A DNA stretch of 64,000 nucleotides from Phycomyces nitens (Eukaryota; Mucoromycota; Mucoromycetes; Mucorales; Phycomycetaceae), in assembly GCA_022702545.1 (NCBI GenBank), contig JAHRBC010000007.1, positions 2,914,001 to 2,978,000 of the forward strand, in the 5' to 3' direction. The position numbers and the translations under genes were made by a program. Positions 47,533-58,283 of this stretch are shown piece after piece (the stretch's first letter is position 1; each line of letters starts with the position of its first letter). Under the pieces are notes generated by a model. That model had not been told where the DNA came from. It worked only from the letters and a program-made list of their open reading frames with translations, and searched no databases.

Positions 47533-47873
47533 GTTTTTATAAAAAATATATAAAAAAATAAATAAAGATATAAAAAATAAACAAAAGAGGAATTGAGATG
47601 AAATTGGAATTAAATATACCATGTACACACTGACAAGACATTGGCAAGTGGCTTATCCACAAGATACACCTACACACACACACACACACACAAAAAGAGA
47701 AAAAAAAAAAGAAAGGGGGCGGAGTGCCAATACAGAAAACGGGTGTGGACGGGACAATGGGGGTGCAACTAATAAATCATCCAATCTATTCGATCCTCAC
47801 AAAAGCACCTTGGTCCTCTCTTTTTTACTTCTTTCATTCTTTCATTTTCTTTCTTTCTTTACAAATACATACA

Positions 47874-48493
47874 ATGGCCACAGAGCACCATGACGTGACC
47901 CTTCATTCTGACCACCCTCAGTTGGATACCGAGGGCCAGCACATTGAGCGTGTCGTGTTTGTTTGCATTGAAGAAAGGTCAGGGCGCGGGGTGCTCAACT
48001 GGGCCATAGACCAGTTCATCCGCCCAGACTCAGATCTCGTAAGCACCTCACCTCAAGAAGCACAATTCACACTTTTAAAAAGGTTGTCCTTATTCACGTC
48101 AGACCCATCGACATCCCCTCTGCACCATATATGAACACGACCGGAAGTGGTCAAGAAGTACCAGACATCCGCCGTGAAGAGAGTCACAAGATGCTCAGGG
48201 AGTTTGCCCATGAGCTGATTGTCAAAAAGGTAAGCATACTGGAGATAAAGCATAAGTATTAAAATGCCCTGTAGATCACTTGCAAGGCAGTGTCCATGAT
48301 TGGCGACCCAAAGAGCGAGATTGTGCGCAAGGTTATTGAGACAAAGGCCGATGTGTTGATTATGGGATCGCGTCAGTTGGGAGCAATCAAGCGTGCGTTC
48401 CTGGGAAGTGTTAGCGATTATTGTGCCCACAACTGCCCTTGTACTGTCATTATTGCAAAGACAGCCGACACTGGAGGAGAGTCTGAGGAATAA
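47874..48493 (+). CDS. Universal stress protein (UspA fold)
   Basis: Three phase-0 exons, 47874-48038, 48083-48229 and 48275-48493, encode 176 residues. Conserved elements are VVFVCIEERSGRGVLNWAID (beta1-alpha1), VVLIHVRPIDIP (beta2), GDPKSEIVRKVIETKADVLI and MGSRQLGAIKRAFLGSVSDY, continuing CAHNCPCTVIIAK. The last carries the ATP-binding G-x2-G-x9-G-S pattern in near-complete form. UspA proteins bind nucleotides and respond to stress; the specific role in fungi is mostly unknown. The 3' end is about 110 bp from the convergent lysyl-tRNA synthetase stop. Confidence 0.9.
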
Positions 48494-48600
48494 AAGCAGC
48501 ACTCTGTCTCTCTCTCTCTCTCTCTCTTGTATTAGAAGCATTCTTTTTTTTTTATTCTTTTTTTATGTTTCGCCAAGTATTTTAAAGGAATCAAAAGTGT

Positions 48601-50468
48601 CTAGTTTTCTTCGGGCTTCATAGCAGGGAAAAGGAGGACCTCCTACAGATAAAAATAATAATAATAAAAAATGTTAAAACCAGCACAAAACACCTTTGCT
48701 ATTCTTACCTTGATGTTGTTGGAGTTGGTCAGGAACATGGTCAAGCGATCGATACCCATACCCCAGCCACCAGTGGGAGGCAGACCGTACTCGAGAGCCT
48801 GGCAAAAGTTCTCGTCAATCATCTGGGCTTCATCATCACCAGCATCCTTGTCAGAGGCCTGCTGGGCGAAACGCTCGCGCTGGTCAAAGGGATCGTTCAA
48901 CTCGGTGTAGGCATTGCAGACCTCCTTTGTGGCAACAAACAGCTCGAAACGCTCGCACAGACCAGCACGCTCACGGTGCTTCTTGGCCAGAGGAGACATC
49001 ATCATGGGATGACCGGTAATAAAGGTAGGGCTGATGCAAGACACCTCGAGGAAGTCACCAACAAGCTTGTCCAAAAGACGGGCGCTGGTGCGGGGAGCAG
49101 AGCAGTCGACGTTGTGCTTGATGCACAGATCAGACAAGAACTTGGTGCCCTCAGGAGTCTGCAACTTGTCGCCTGAAGGGAAGGTGACCTTGAGCTTCTC
49201 TTCCAGGGTCTGGATCATGTCCATGCGACGGAAGGGAGGGGTAAAGTCGATCTCGAGTGCGGGCTCAGTGGGGCCGTGGGGGTGGTACTCAACCTTGTAG
49301 GAACCGAACAAGGCCTTGACCATACCAGACAAGAGCTCTTCGGTCATGTTCATGAGATCGTACATGTCAGCATAGGCCATGTAGAACTCACAGGTAGTGA
49401 ACTCGGGGTTGTGGGTCAGATCGATGGATTCGTTACGGAACTGGCGTCCGATTTCGTACACTCTATCAAGACCACCGACGGTCAACATCTTGAGGTACAG
49501 TTCGGGTGCAATACGCATAAACATGTCGAGCTTCAAGTCGTTGTGGTGGGTGACAAAGGGCTTGGCAGTTGCACCACCGGCAATCTGGTTCATCATGGGG
49601 GTCTCGACTTCAAGGAAACCACGGGTATCCAAGAACTTGCGAAGGTAAGAGATGATCTTGGCACGGGTGATGAACTTGTCGCGGACGTTGTTGTTGATGA
49701 TCAAATCGATCCAGCGCTGGCGGTAACGGAGCTCCTGGTCCTTGAAGCCATAGTTGGCCTTTGGCAACATACGCAAACAAGGCGACAAGAGGAGGATGGA
49801 CTTGGGGAAGATGGAGAGCTCTCCACGCTTGGTCTTGCCAGGCACACCACGTACACCTACAATATCACCACGACGCAACAGATCGTGGATTTCGGTGTAC
49901 TTGGCCTCATCCTCAGCATCCTGAGCAGCAGCCATGACCTGGATCTTGACACCCTCGCCGTGGAGGTCGTAGAATCTCAACTTGGCACCGGCGGCGCGCT
50001 TGTTGTGGATACGACCAGACACGGTAATGATGTCCTTGTCAAGACGCTCACCAACAGGGATATCGTTGTACTTGGCAATGAATTCAGGCAAGCTCAACTC
50101 GACCTGGAACTTGTGGGGGTAAGGGTTGGGCTCCTGGGTCTCGCGCAAGTGGCGGATGCTCTTGGAACGCAACTCAAAGTACTGGTTGGGGTTCAATTCA
50201 TCCTCACCCTCCTCAGCACTCTTGGCCTTTTCAGTGGGGGCCTTGGGAGCAGTGGCAGCCTTGGCAGCCTTGGCGGCCTCCTTCTCGCGCTGCTTGGTAC
50301 GACGCTTGATCTCCCTAGAAGCCAATTGAGTATTTGGGCGTAGGTGGATAGGTGGTGGGTAGGTAGTGGTGGGTGGGTGGGTAGGAGGACTTACGACTTG
50401 GAGATCATCTCGCCAGTGACGGGATCCTTTTGGAGGTTCTTCTCGTTGACAGCTTCGACTGTGGACAT
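48601..50468 (-). CDS. KRS1: Lysyl-tRNA synthetase, cytosolic class II
   Basis: Three exons, 50468-50395, 50314-48709 and 48642-48601, encode 573 residues. A basic, Ala/Lys-rich N-terminal extension (eukaryotic tRNA-binding type: [19 protein letters not shown]) precedes an OB-fold anticodon domain ([20 protein letters not shown]). The class II core follows with motif 1 ([12 protein letters not shown]), motif 2 ([20 protein letters not shown]) and motif 3 ([14 protein letters not shown]). The short last exon (42 bp) ends [11 protein letters not shown], a typical terminus. It charges tRNA-Lys with lysine in the cytosol; no mitochondrial presequence is seen on this start. Codons end mostly in C or G, indicating high expression. 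Confidence 0.97.
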
Positions 50469-50545
50469 TTTTGGTGAAAAGAAGAGGAAGAAGAGAAACA
50501 GCGAAAAATAATAAAAAATCTTGTCATTGTCATTGTCGGAAAAAT

Positions 50546-50577
50546 TTTATTTTATTTTATTTTATTTTATTTTATTA
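50546..50577. repeat. (TTTTA)n microsatellite
   Basis: About six tandem TTTTA units in the short spacer between the lysyl-tRNA synthetase start and the Ash2 stop. Confidence 0.85.
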
Positions 50578-50724
50578 ATCTCTCTGGGCCAGATGTTTAG
50601 CCCGCCTGCCTGTCCGCCCCCCACCAACCATGTGTATATATAAAAAAATTACAATAGAAAGAAAAAAACTGCGGTTGCCTGTTATGGAAACTCTATCGAG
50701 ATCTATGGATGTGATTGGCCGAGC

Positions 50725-53025
50725 CTATCTATTTTGTCCTGGTGTGTTTCCTTTACGAGATGATCTTGACACTTCATCCAAAAGGTCCCACACACACTCC
50801 TCGGCCATGTATTCGTCGTAACGTTGACTCATTGGCTTCCATGACTCCTCTGTGTCTGGAAGGTATTGGAAATCTGGCCCAAAGTTGCAGGTAACCATGC
50901 CACCCTGGAACACACTTACTGCGGGATAGTACCCCAGAGTCCCGTCGTCCTCAAGCGGTGGGTCCTCGGTCCACTGCTGCGCCCTCACTCCGTCAAATTC
51001 GTCCTCTTCCATGCGCATCCTGATCCCATTTACAGTGTCTTTCTTTTGCTTCTTGCGCCGCTTGTTACGTCGGGCCATGATGATATCTGGCAGACTTCCA
51101 AAATCCTCAAAGTCAAACAGGTCCTCAAACAACACTCCCTGACAGACTCCGTTCTTGTAGACCTTGATGTAGGATTTGGGTATCGTCCGTGGAGGGTTGA
51201 GTGGCTTCTCTGTTGATCTAAATGGGTCTGCCATGGCCTCATACTCTTTTGATTGTCGAAAGTCTTTTTCCTCAAACCACAGATGGTCCTTGTATGCGAT
51301 TGGAATCCTCTTTCGTGTTGGACTCTTAAAGTGTGTGGTGGGTGTGCGTGGGGGGATAGAGATAAAGAGCCCAATCACATCCCCGGTGCCAAATGGCTCT
51401 CCATATGGCGACGGTCTTGAGCAAAACAGCTTGTCGCCAGTCAGGTCTCTATATCCGTACCCATACGCATCGTACCCAACCGGTCCATTCAAACACGCCT
51501 CTCGACGCGCCCATCCAACACGTACGTGGGGACCCTCTGGACCAGCACTTCCGTTTGCCCGCTGAATCACAGCCTCCCAATACCAATTGCCTTCCTTTAC
51601 ACCCACATTCGCACGGCACATGCGGAACCCTCTGTCGGTTGTCACGGTCAGGCCGTCCTTTGCCACAGACACATACGAACTCTTGTCGGCAATACTGATC
51701 GTACAACCCCCAAGCACATTGTCGGCCTGCTGGTACGCAACAAGTGGCAAACAGGATTGTTGGCAAGGTGTGTACTTGAATCCAAACCGGTTACATGGGT
51801 GGTCTGTCGACGTGGAAGAGAACACGGTTGGTATGGTCTTTACTCCCAAGACTGGCGATGCTGAGCCTGGAGGTGTGGGTGTGGCAGATCTCCATTTGAT
51901 ATTTTGGCCATCTCTTCCGGATCGCGCTGCAGGTGAAGAGATTTGGAGGGATTGTGAGGGCTGGGATGGAGGTGAGGCAATTGCAATTAGGGATGATGAA
52001 GATGAAGATGATGATGCTGTTGTGGATTGTTGTATTGATGCACTAGATGTAATTCGTTGATCTGAATCAGATCGCATTCTTTTTGTCATTCGTGGGACTT
52101 GAACTGGTTTTGTTGCTGACTTTGCAGTAATAGTGTGTGTATGTGTATATATATAAAAGAAAAAAAAGAATAGAAAGAGGTTTACATGTATAAATAAATA
52201 TATTTAGATATTTAAATACATCTGCATTTATATATATATATTTATATATATATATATTCAGTATAGAGAAAGTATTGGAAACTTACTTGGATGGGTCTAA
52301 TGTGCCAAAGATTAGCATCAGCCAAACAAAAGTCGGAAGCGGCTGATCGCTGGCGTTCATCGCGTGCCACAAATGTTTCCTTTGAAGAATAGAGACAGCT
52401 CCCTAGCGTCGCCCACCTTTTTTGCAATATTTAATTATTATTATTATTTTTCAAAGCAATTATACAAGATGTCAAAACAATGGACTTACCATGTTGGAGT
52501 ACGAATCCGCTCTGTACAAATACTGTCCCAATGTTTGTCGACATAGGGAATGATCTCCTTTTTGTTGAAATAGTATTGTTCTGGGTACCACTGTGCCATT
52601 AGGCGCGAATGCTTACTGTCAAAGAGTTCAGGGCGCTCTGTGCCGACATTGGCCAAGATGTCTTCTAGAATAAGATTTGCAATCGTTGTGGAGCAGATAT
52701 CCTTCCAGCCAGCCGTGGTTCGTTCAAATGCTTCAGTCTGACTATCGCTGCAGTTGCTGCACGTGAAGCTATAGTTTGTAGTGAATAATAGATCAGGAGG
52801 GTTGGAGACCTGTGTACACTTTGAATGGAACCAATTGCGACAAACTGTATATGATTCTGATTTAGAAAATATTGAAACATTGAGTGAATTCTAAATCTTT
52901 TTAGATTCTCCTTGCTTACATTTGCATTGTAGGCAAATCTCTAATAGATTCCTGTCTTGGCCGCAATAGCAGTATTGGTGCTGTACATTGAGTGTGTGGG
53001 TTTCGTTCCAACTAAGACTTGTCAT
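50725..53025 (-). CDS. Ash2 (COMPASS/SET1 complex subunit), PHD + winged helix + SPRY
   Basis: Four exons, 53025-52920, 52844-52490, 52416-52287 and 52119-50725, sum exactly to 662 codons. Exons 1-2 encode a PHD-like zinc finger (QYCYCGQDRNLLEICLQC... NWFHSKC... YSFTCSNC), and exons 2-3 a winged-helix region (GWKDICSTTIANLILEDILA; EIIPYVDKHWDSICTERIRT; ATLGSCLYSSKETFVARDER). After a Ser-rich linker, exon 4 encodes the SPRY domain: GFRMCRANVGVKEGNWYWEA, HVRVGWARREACLNGPVGYD, KVYKNGVCQGVLFEDLFDF. A basic insertion (RRNKRRKKQKK) interrupts it. Ash2 helps the Set1 methyltransferase methylate histone H3 Lys4. Saccharomyces Bre2 lacks the zinc finger, so this is the fuller form. Confidence 0.93.
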
Positions 53026-53495
53026 TAATACTTGCTATTTTTTATTTATATTTATATTTATTAATAAAAAGAAGAAGAAGAAGTAGTAGAAGAAGAAGAA
53101 GAATGAAATGACAATAGGGATTTTTTTTTGTGTTGTATTGAAAAGAAGGGCAAAATAATTAAATAAATAAAAAGATTTAAATAATTAATTAATTAAATAA
53201 CATAAATAAAATAAATATATAAATAATTCATAGACAGTCAAAATACCAATAAATGTGCCTGGCATCTCCACCCTAAACTTTTATTCTTTGGCATCAACCG
53301 GCCTCTCCACTGCCATAAATCCCAATTGGCTCTCGATATTTTCCTATATATATATATTTATATATAAAAATATATATAAATATATAAAAAGAGTAACATA
53401 ATAATGTGTGTATTGTTGTGACTGGTGATCTAAAGGCATGAGGCAGTGCCAATTAGAGTTTTTATTATTTTTTTATTTTTTATTGCTTTTCTAGA

Positions 53496-53860
53496 ATGAG
53501 TAAATTGAAAGGAAGACGAGCCCAAACAGATCGATCAAAGGCACCCTATGCCAAACCAGCCAAGGATGCCCAGCAAAAAAAGCCAACAAAGTCAATGTCC
53601 AAATCAGCAAAGTTTAAAGACGAATCTTTGACGGATCAGCTCGATGGTCTGATGGGTGACCTGTCTTCTCAATTGACAAAGAAAAAGGAAAAGAAAAAGT
53701 CGGCACAAAAGGTAAAAGCAAAGACAAAATGATACCAAGGCCAGAATAACCAACATTTAATATCTTGTAGTCAAAGGCCGATTTAGAAGCTGCACAGGCG
53801 ATTTATGAAAAGACCCAAGACGACATGGAAGCTGCTCTTGACTTATTCAACAAGCTTTAA
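53496..53860 (+). CDS. Small Lys-rich protein, unknown function
   Basis: Two phase-0 exons, 53496-53711 and 53771-53860, encode 101 residues. The N-terminal ~70 residues are strongly basic (SKLKGRRAQTDRSKAPYAKP; KKKEKKKSAQK) with a short hydrophobic segment (LTDQLDGLMGDLSSQL). The C-terminus is an acidic amphipathic helix (ADLEAAQAIYEKTQDDMEAA, ending LDLFNKL). The composition suggests a nuclear or nucleolar, nucleic-acid-associated protein, but I recognise no family. It is divergent from ASH2 (470 bp between starts) and convergent with the dioxygenase gene. The conserved-looking intron borders support a real gene. Confidence 0.65.
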
Positions 53861-53980
53861 ACCTCAACCATGCCAATATATATAATATATATATATATAT
53901 ATATTTCTGGGCCGCTTGCAATTTTATATTATTTTGCGACAACACACACATTGTAGATAGATCAATAAATATACTTCATT

Positions 53981-55829
53981 TTATTCAACCTTGTCTTGAT
54001 TCCTAAACCTCTCTTGGAGACTAGCGACCTCTCTCTCCAAGAATCTCTTTTGAGCCTCGCATCTCTTTTGAATTGCCAAGACTCTGATTTGATTCCCGTG
54101 TGTCAATTTGCCAAAGTCAATTCCTTTGCCAACCTCTGCAAGAGTGTCCAATACCGCATTCAATTGATTGGGCAGCCTATGGACAGGGTTAGAAACGCAC
54201 CAATCAATAAAGACTAGATTACCAGGTAACTATGGGAGATCCTCCGGTGGCCACAGGGTGCTCGGTGTGCTTAATGATGTACTCCTTTGTAAAGTTCCAG
54301 TGGCGATGGCGGAATGCCCGAATCTGATCTATATTAGACAGATAGATTGCTACAAAATAGAGAATTGCAATACTTAGTGACATTAACATGATGGAGTCTG
54401 TCTTGATATACCAGCAGAATTAGGATCAGCCGTAGCGAATTGCCTAAGATTAATGGCTCTAGATCTAACTTGGACATGTTCCAAGAACTCCTTGTGGCTG
54501 GTAGGACGGTACGATCTGAAATCCCGGAGTACATGCGTGAGTGGGTTCTCGGGCATATTCTCGGTCAATTGGAGCAAATTGTCTCCCAAAGGAACCATGG
54601 AGTCATTGGCACCACTTTCACCACGATGGGTCACAGGTAGAGGACTGACACCTTCGTAAATTACACCATTGGGGAACATTGGCTATAGGGATTTTATGGG
54701 CATTTAGCTGCAAGTACAAGCACAAGTGCAAACCGTTGGTTGCCAATAGACTTGCCTGGTTCTTGGTACCCATGATAAACGTTCTAAACTTCATATAGTC
54801 CTCTGGCTGGCTACGAGACCACATCATTTCCATCTCCTCGTTGATTGCCTCGTAGGTTTCATTGAGCCCAGACATATTGCTATTGAATCCTGCCCTGTCT
54901 TGCTTTTCAACCGACTCGAGTGCACCCACGGCAAATTTGACAAGATTGCCAGAGTGTGAAACCATGGTGACATGGTTTAGAATGAACCCTTTTCTAATAT
55001 GACAAATATTAGATTTAGTTTTGAATAAAGGGAACAATGGAAGAATTCTTACTCTGACTCGCTGCCTGCAAATGATCTTATCAAGGCAAGATTGTCGTAT
55101 GTCAGGTCTCCAAGGGGATTGATGCGCTTGTAGTTGCAGAGCCTATTGATATAAACACAAATTAGAGATTTATCATTACAGCCATGATGCCAATACATAC
55201 GCATAGCTCAGAGCACTAGTCAAGGTTTGTTCAAATGTGAGTAATTCTAATTGACAAGACGCTCTATACACTCACTACTCCATAAACGGCTTGCTATTGA
55301 TCTTTTTGGCAATTTTGCTCAGTGGAACAGCAATATTCATCGGCAATACTTTTCTTCCCAGGCCATAGTCTTTTCTGTCTCGGTGAAGAATGTCGCATGG
55401 TTCAAGCAGATAGGCCGAGGCAGCAAATGTATAGTCTCTAAACAATGCTAATGTTGCGAATCAGAGCAAATGTTGTCTGGGGGTTTGCAAGATGGTTTTA
55501 CCTGACAAGAGGTGCTGGTCCTCAATCGAGTCTACTTCATAGAGAGGCAATTCATCGCGTACTGCATCGCCAAATTGACCACTGGCCAGTAGACCTGGTG
55601 TGCCGTCCAGGGTCTGAAGAGGCATCCGCTGTAAAAGTGTCTCTAGACGGTCAAATGTCTCGGGGAGCCTTGCGAGGGGTTCTTTACGTGGCAAGAATCC
55701 ATTGGTAATTCCAACCGTGAACATTGGGAGTGTAGGTGATGGACTATGGTCCACCAACATGGAGAACAAGCGACGAGACTGGAGACCATTGAGACGAGCC
55801 GATAGCCGGCCAAGTTGAGGAATATACAT
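53981..55829 (-). CDS. BNA2: Indoleamine 2,3-dioxygenase
   Basis: Eight exons, 55829-55502, 55447-55276, 55215-55201, 55142-55053, 54993-54756, 54682-54412, 54349-54223 and 54176-53981, encode 478 residues. Family blocks are YLLEPCDILHRDR, the SFAGSESEKGFILNHVTMVS region, MEMMWSRSQPEDYMKFRTFI, PMFPNGVIYEGVS, FRSYRPTSHKEFLEHV, and FRHRHWNFTKEYI with the expected proximal heme His, followed by EHPVATGGSPIVTWLPNQL. The enzyme opens the tryptophan indole ring, the first step of the kynurenine path to NAD. The N-terminus (SARLNGLQSRRLFSML) could be a weak mitochondrial signal. Exon 3 is a 15-bp microexon, and intron 5 has a GC donor (GCAAGT). Confidence 0.93.
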
Positions 55830-56810
55830 TTTTCGATTGAATGATAAAAAAGTTGATTACATGTATATATATATATATATAAGATATATACATTTATTTA
55901 TCAGAATTGATATTCCCACCAAGAGCCAACTTGGATATGGAAGGGTTCCTGGATATCTCTACTGGTTTGGTACAAGTACTCGTAAATTATCCAGGGCTCA
56001 GAGCAAGTGTACACTATATACAACGGTTTGTTCTAGGCAAATTTCCCACGATGTCAATGACCTTGTGTTCATTCCTATTGAATGCTTTGGAATACATATA
56101 GTAGTATCCTGGGAAAAAAAAAGACACATTGGTCTAGTGAAATCCCAGGGTATTGTATGCCTATCTGCTCAAGAACAGGTTGATCAAGGTACTACCAAAA
56201 CCAGGCATCATTAGGTTACATTCTTCAAAAAGAGTATTTTTAACATCATTTTCAAGGTAGATTGTTGCTTGGTTCAACAAGTCCTGTTTAACCTATTGCT
56301 GTGAGAAATATTTTGTGTGTACAAGACAAAGAAGATACCAAATAGCTGGCTTACACAATACTCTTTTTTGTATTCATAAATCTAGTGTTAAACTGATTGA
56401 TTCCCTTTGATAAATAAGACTACAACAGTTGTTGGCTATAATAATAGTCAATTAATCGCATTATAGATAAGATGTCTATTGAATGTCATGAATCTGTCAA
56501 TCTCTATACATCAGTTGATAGACACATTAGATAGGGTATCTAGCATTCAACAACCAGAAGAAAAGATATCACTGCGACTGCTCAGATAAGAGCCCTGGGT
56601 AGTTTATGGCCCCATTTCAAGCACTTGCAACAATAGAAACCAGGATCCCCTTGGTCTTGATTATTGTACAACTTACTGCCAGACAAAAAAAATCTTTATT
56701 ATTAGTTTTGGTGTGCAATAGAAGTATAGAATAAAATTGGCTCTTTATTTTGTGGTTGGACAAACGACTCAGGGCAAAGAGTATCAATAAAAGTTGGCAC
56801 CAATGGATCC
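55830..56810. other. Spacer, no supported gene
   Basis: Contains a TA tract at 55863-55880 and open frames at 55837-56214 in two phases, neither resembling a known protein. It probably holds the promoter of the dioxygenase gene and the 3' flank of the cofactor C gene. Confidence 0.45.
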
Positions 56811-58075
56811 TTATTCTTTAATCTGACCCTGGGGTGTGGGAATATAGCCAACAAGACAATCCAGACGTTCTTTTGGATCAAGAGAGGCCAGACTATCCAA
56901 ATTACCCACCAATGATCTATTCAATTTCTCAGACTCATCCTCTGCCATTACTCTCCAGTGAGGAGATGCCTGTTTTCTTAACCAATTAAAGTCTTCCATC
57001 TGGTCAAAGTAATTCACACACGGCTGACAGATGTATATGTGTGAGACTCTAGTACATTTCGTATCACAGCCTACTTTACCTCTTTTTTCTCTAGAGGCCC
57101 AACTCGCACTTGGTCACAATCTTCAATGATTGGTCGGCTAGAGACACACAGCAGAATATCCACATTTACAGCATCATGCATACGAAACTATAGGATTTTT
57201 AAGCATAGCATAGATGCGCACAATTGGAAATCAATCTTACTTGGTGGCAGTCAATGGCAATAATTGATCTTGTGAATCCATAGAGCAGCACTGATCCTTC
57301 AATTGACCCACACAGCACAATGCATTCAGTCAAATTCTTGATGTGCAGTGCAGACACACGAATGGTGTCATCCAACAACGACACCACACATCTATGGAGG
57401 TTCGACAAGGACACATCCACACTCTGTTTTCCAGTCTGCCGAGAATCCCTCAGTGTGAGCCACTGGTCAGACATGTCTGCAAACCGAAGCATCGAATCAT
57501 CTTCCACCCATCCAGGCTCAACCGTTTTGGCTAAGATGGATATATATTTAGATCTCCAACTTTCTTCTAATCTATTTTAAAATATATATATACATAAAAT
57601 AAATTACCTGGCATATCCACTGGGCTCTCAATGATTGCTGGCTTTTGCTTTTGCTTTCTTGACTTGAACGAGAACTTTGGCTTGGGTGTCAGGGCGGTTC
57701 TTTTGGCCTCTAGTTCTTGGACGAGTGCTTTGATTTGCTTTGTAGATTTGGCTTGGGATTATAATCAACAATTGAAGACTAGACAATTACCATTGCATAT
57801 TGACGCTCATCGTAAGGGGGGATATATTCAGTCGCCTTTGTCAATTCCTTTTCGAGCCGACTGATGGTCTGCAAGACATTGTTAAAGTGCTGGGGTAACT
57901 GAGATGGTGCCAATGACTTTGAGAGTTCCAGCTGATCTGCAATGTCTTGAGGATTGATGAGCACCTCTTCCCCTTTTTTTAATTATGCGACTTATTGAAT
58001 ACTTTGGCGTTCGAGCTTGAATTCAGTCCAGAACTTTAGGGAAGCATCGGTGGAGCTGGCAGGCGAATCAGACAT
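56811..58075 (-). CDS. Tubulin-folding cofactor C (TBCC)
   Basis: Six exons, 58075-58003, 57972-57791, 57737-57608, 57530-57241, 57187-57080 and 57023-56811, encode 331 residues. An N-terminal helical domain (SLKFWTEFKLERQ; LPQHFNNVLQTISRLEKELT) and a linker are followed by a C-CAP/TBCC beta-helix: CVVSLLDDTIRVSALHIKNL, CIVLCGSIEGSVLLYGFTRS, IIAIDCHQFRMHDAVNVDIL and LCVSSRPIIEDCDQVRVGPL. The C-terminus (NYFDQMEDFNWLRKQASPHW) is typical of cofactor C. It acts with cofactors D and E to trigger GTP hydrolysis on tubulin and release the folded heterodimer. Its start faces the MAT2B-like gene across 208 bp. Confidence 0.88.
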
Positions 58076-58283
58076 TATCAGAAAAAAGGAACCATCTTTT
58101 TATTTATTTTATTTTTTGCAGGCCAACTCGGTGCTCTTCCTCACTCACACAGATCCGAGCAACTTTCAAAAAGCTTAATGCGATTTTGTGACTCGAGATT
58201 TGAAACATTGAAACAGCTCTTTATTTTTGTGAATATATAATTGGGGGCAATTTGTTGAGAGTGAATTGTTCAGTTTATTCAAT
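58076..58283. promoter_or_regulatory. Bidirectional promoter between TBCC and the MAT2B-like gene
   Basis: The two start codons lie 208 bp apart on opposite strands, so both promoters must be contained or overlap here. The segment holds an AT-rich TTTATTTATTTTATTTTT block near 58098-58116. Shared regulation is inference. Confidence 0.5.

Noticed and set aside
47533..47628. Upstream start for the SAP-domain protein
   Set aside because: The added residues are an AT-driven hydrophobic run, and the shorter start gives a good mitochondrial presequence.
49276..50343. 355-codon open frame on the plus strand opposite lysyl-tRNA synthetase
   Set aside because: It is the antisense of a strongly codon-biased gene; such bias removes antisense stops. 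The protein has no recognisable domain.
51587..52060. 157-codon plus-strand frame opposite Ash2
   Set aside because: Shadow of the SPRY exon and Ser-rich linker; low-complexity and without family resemblance.
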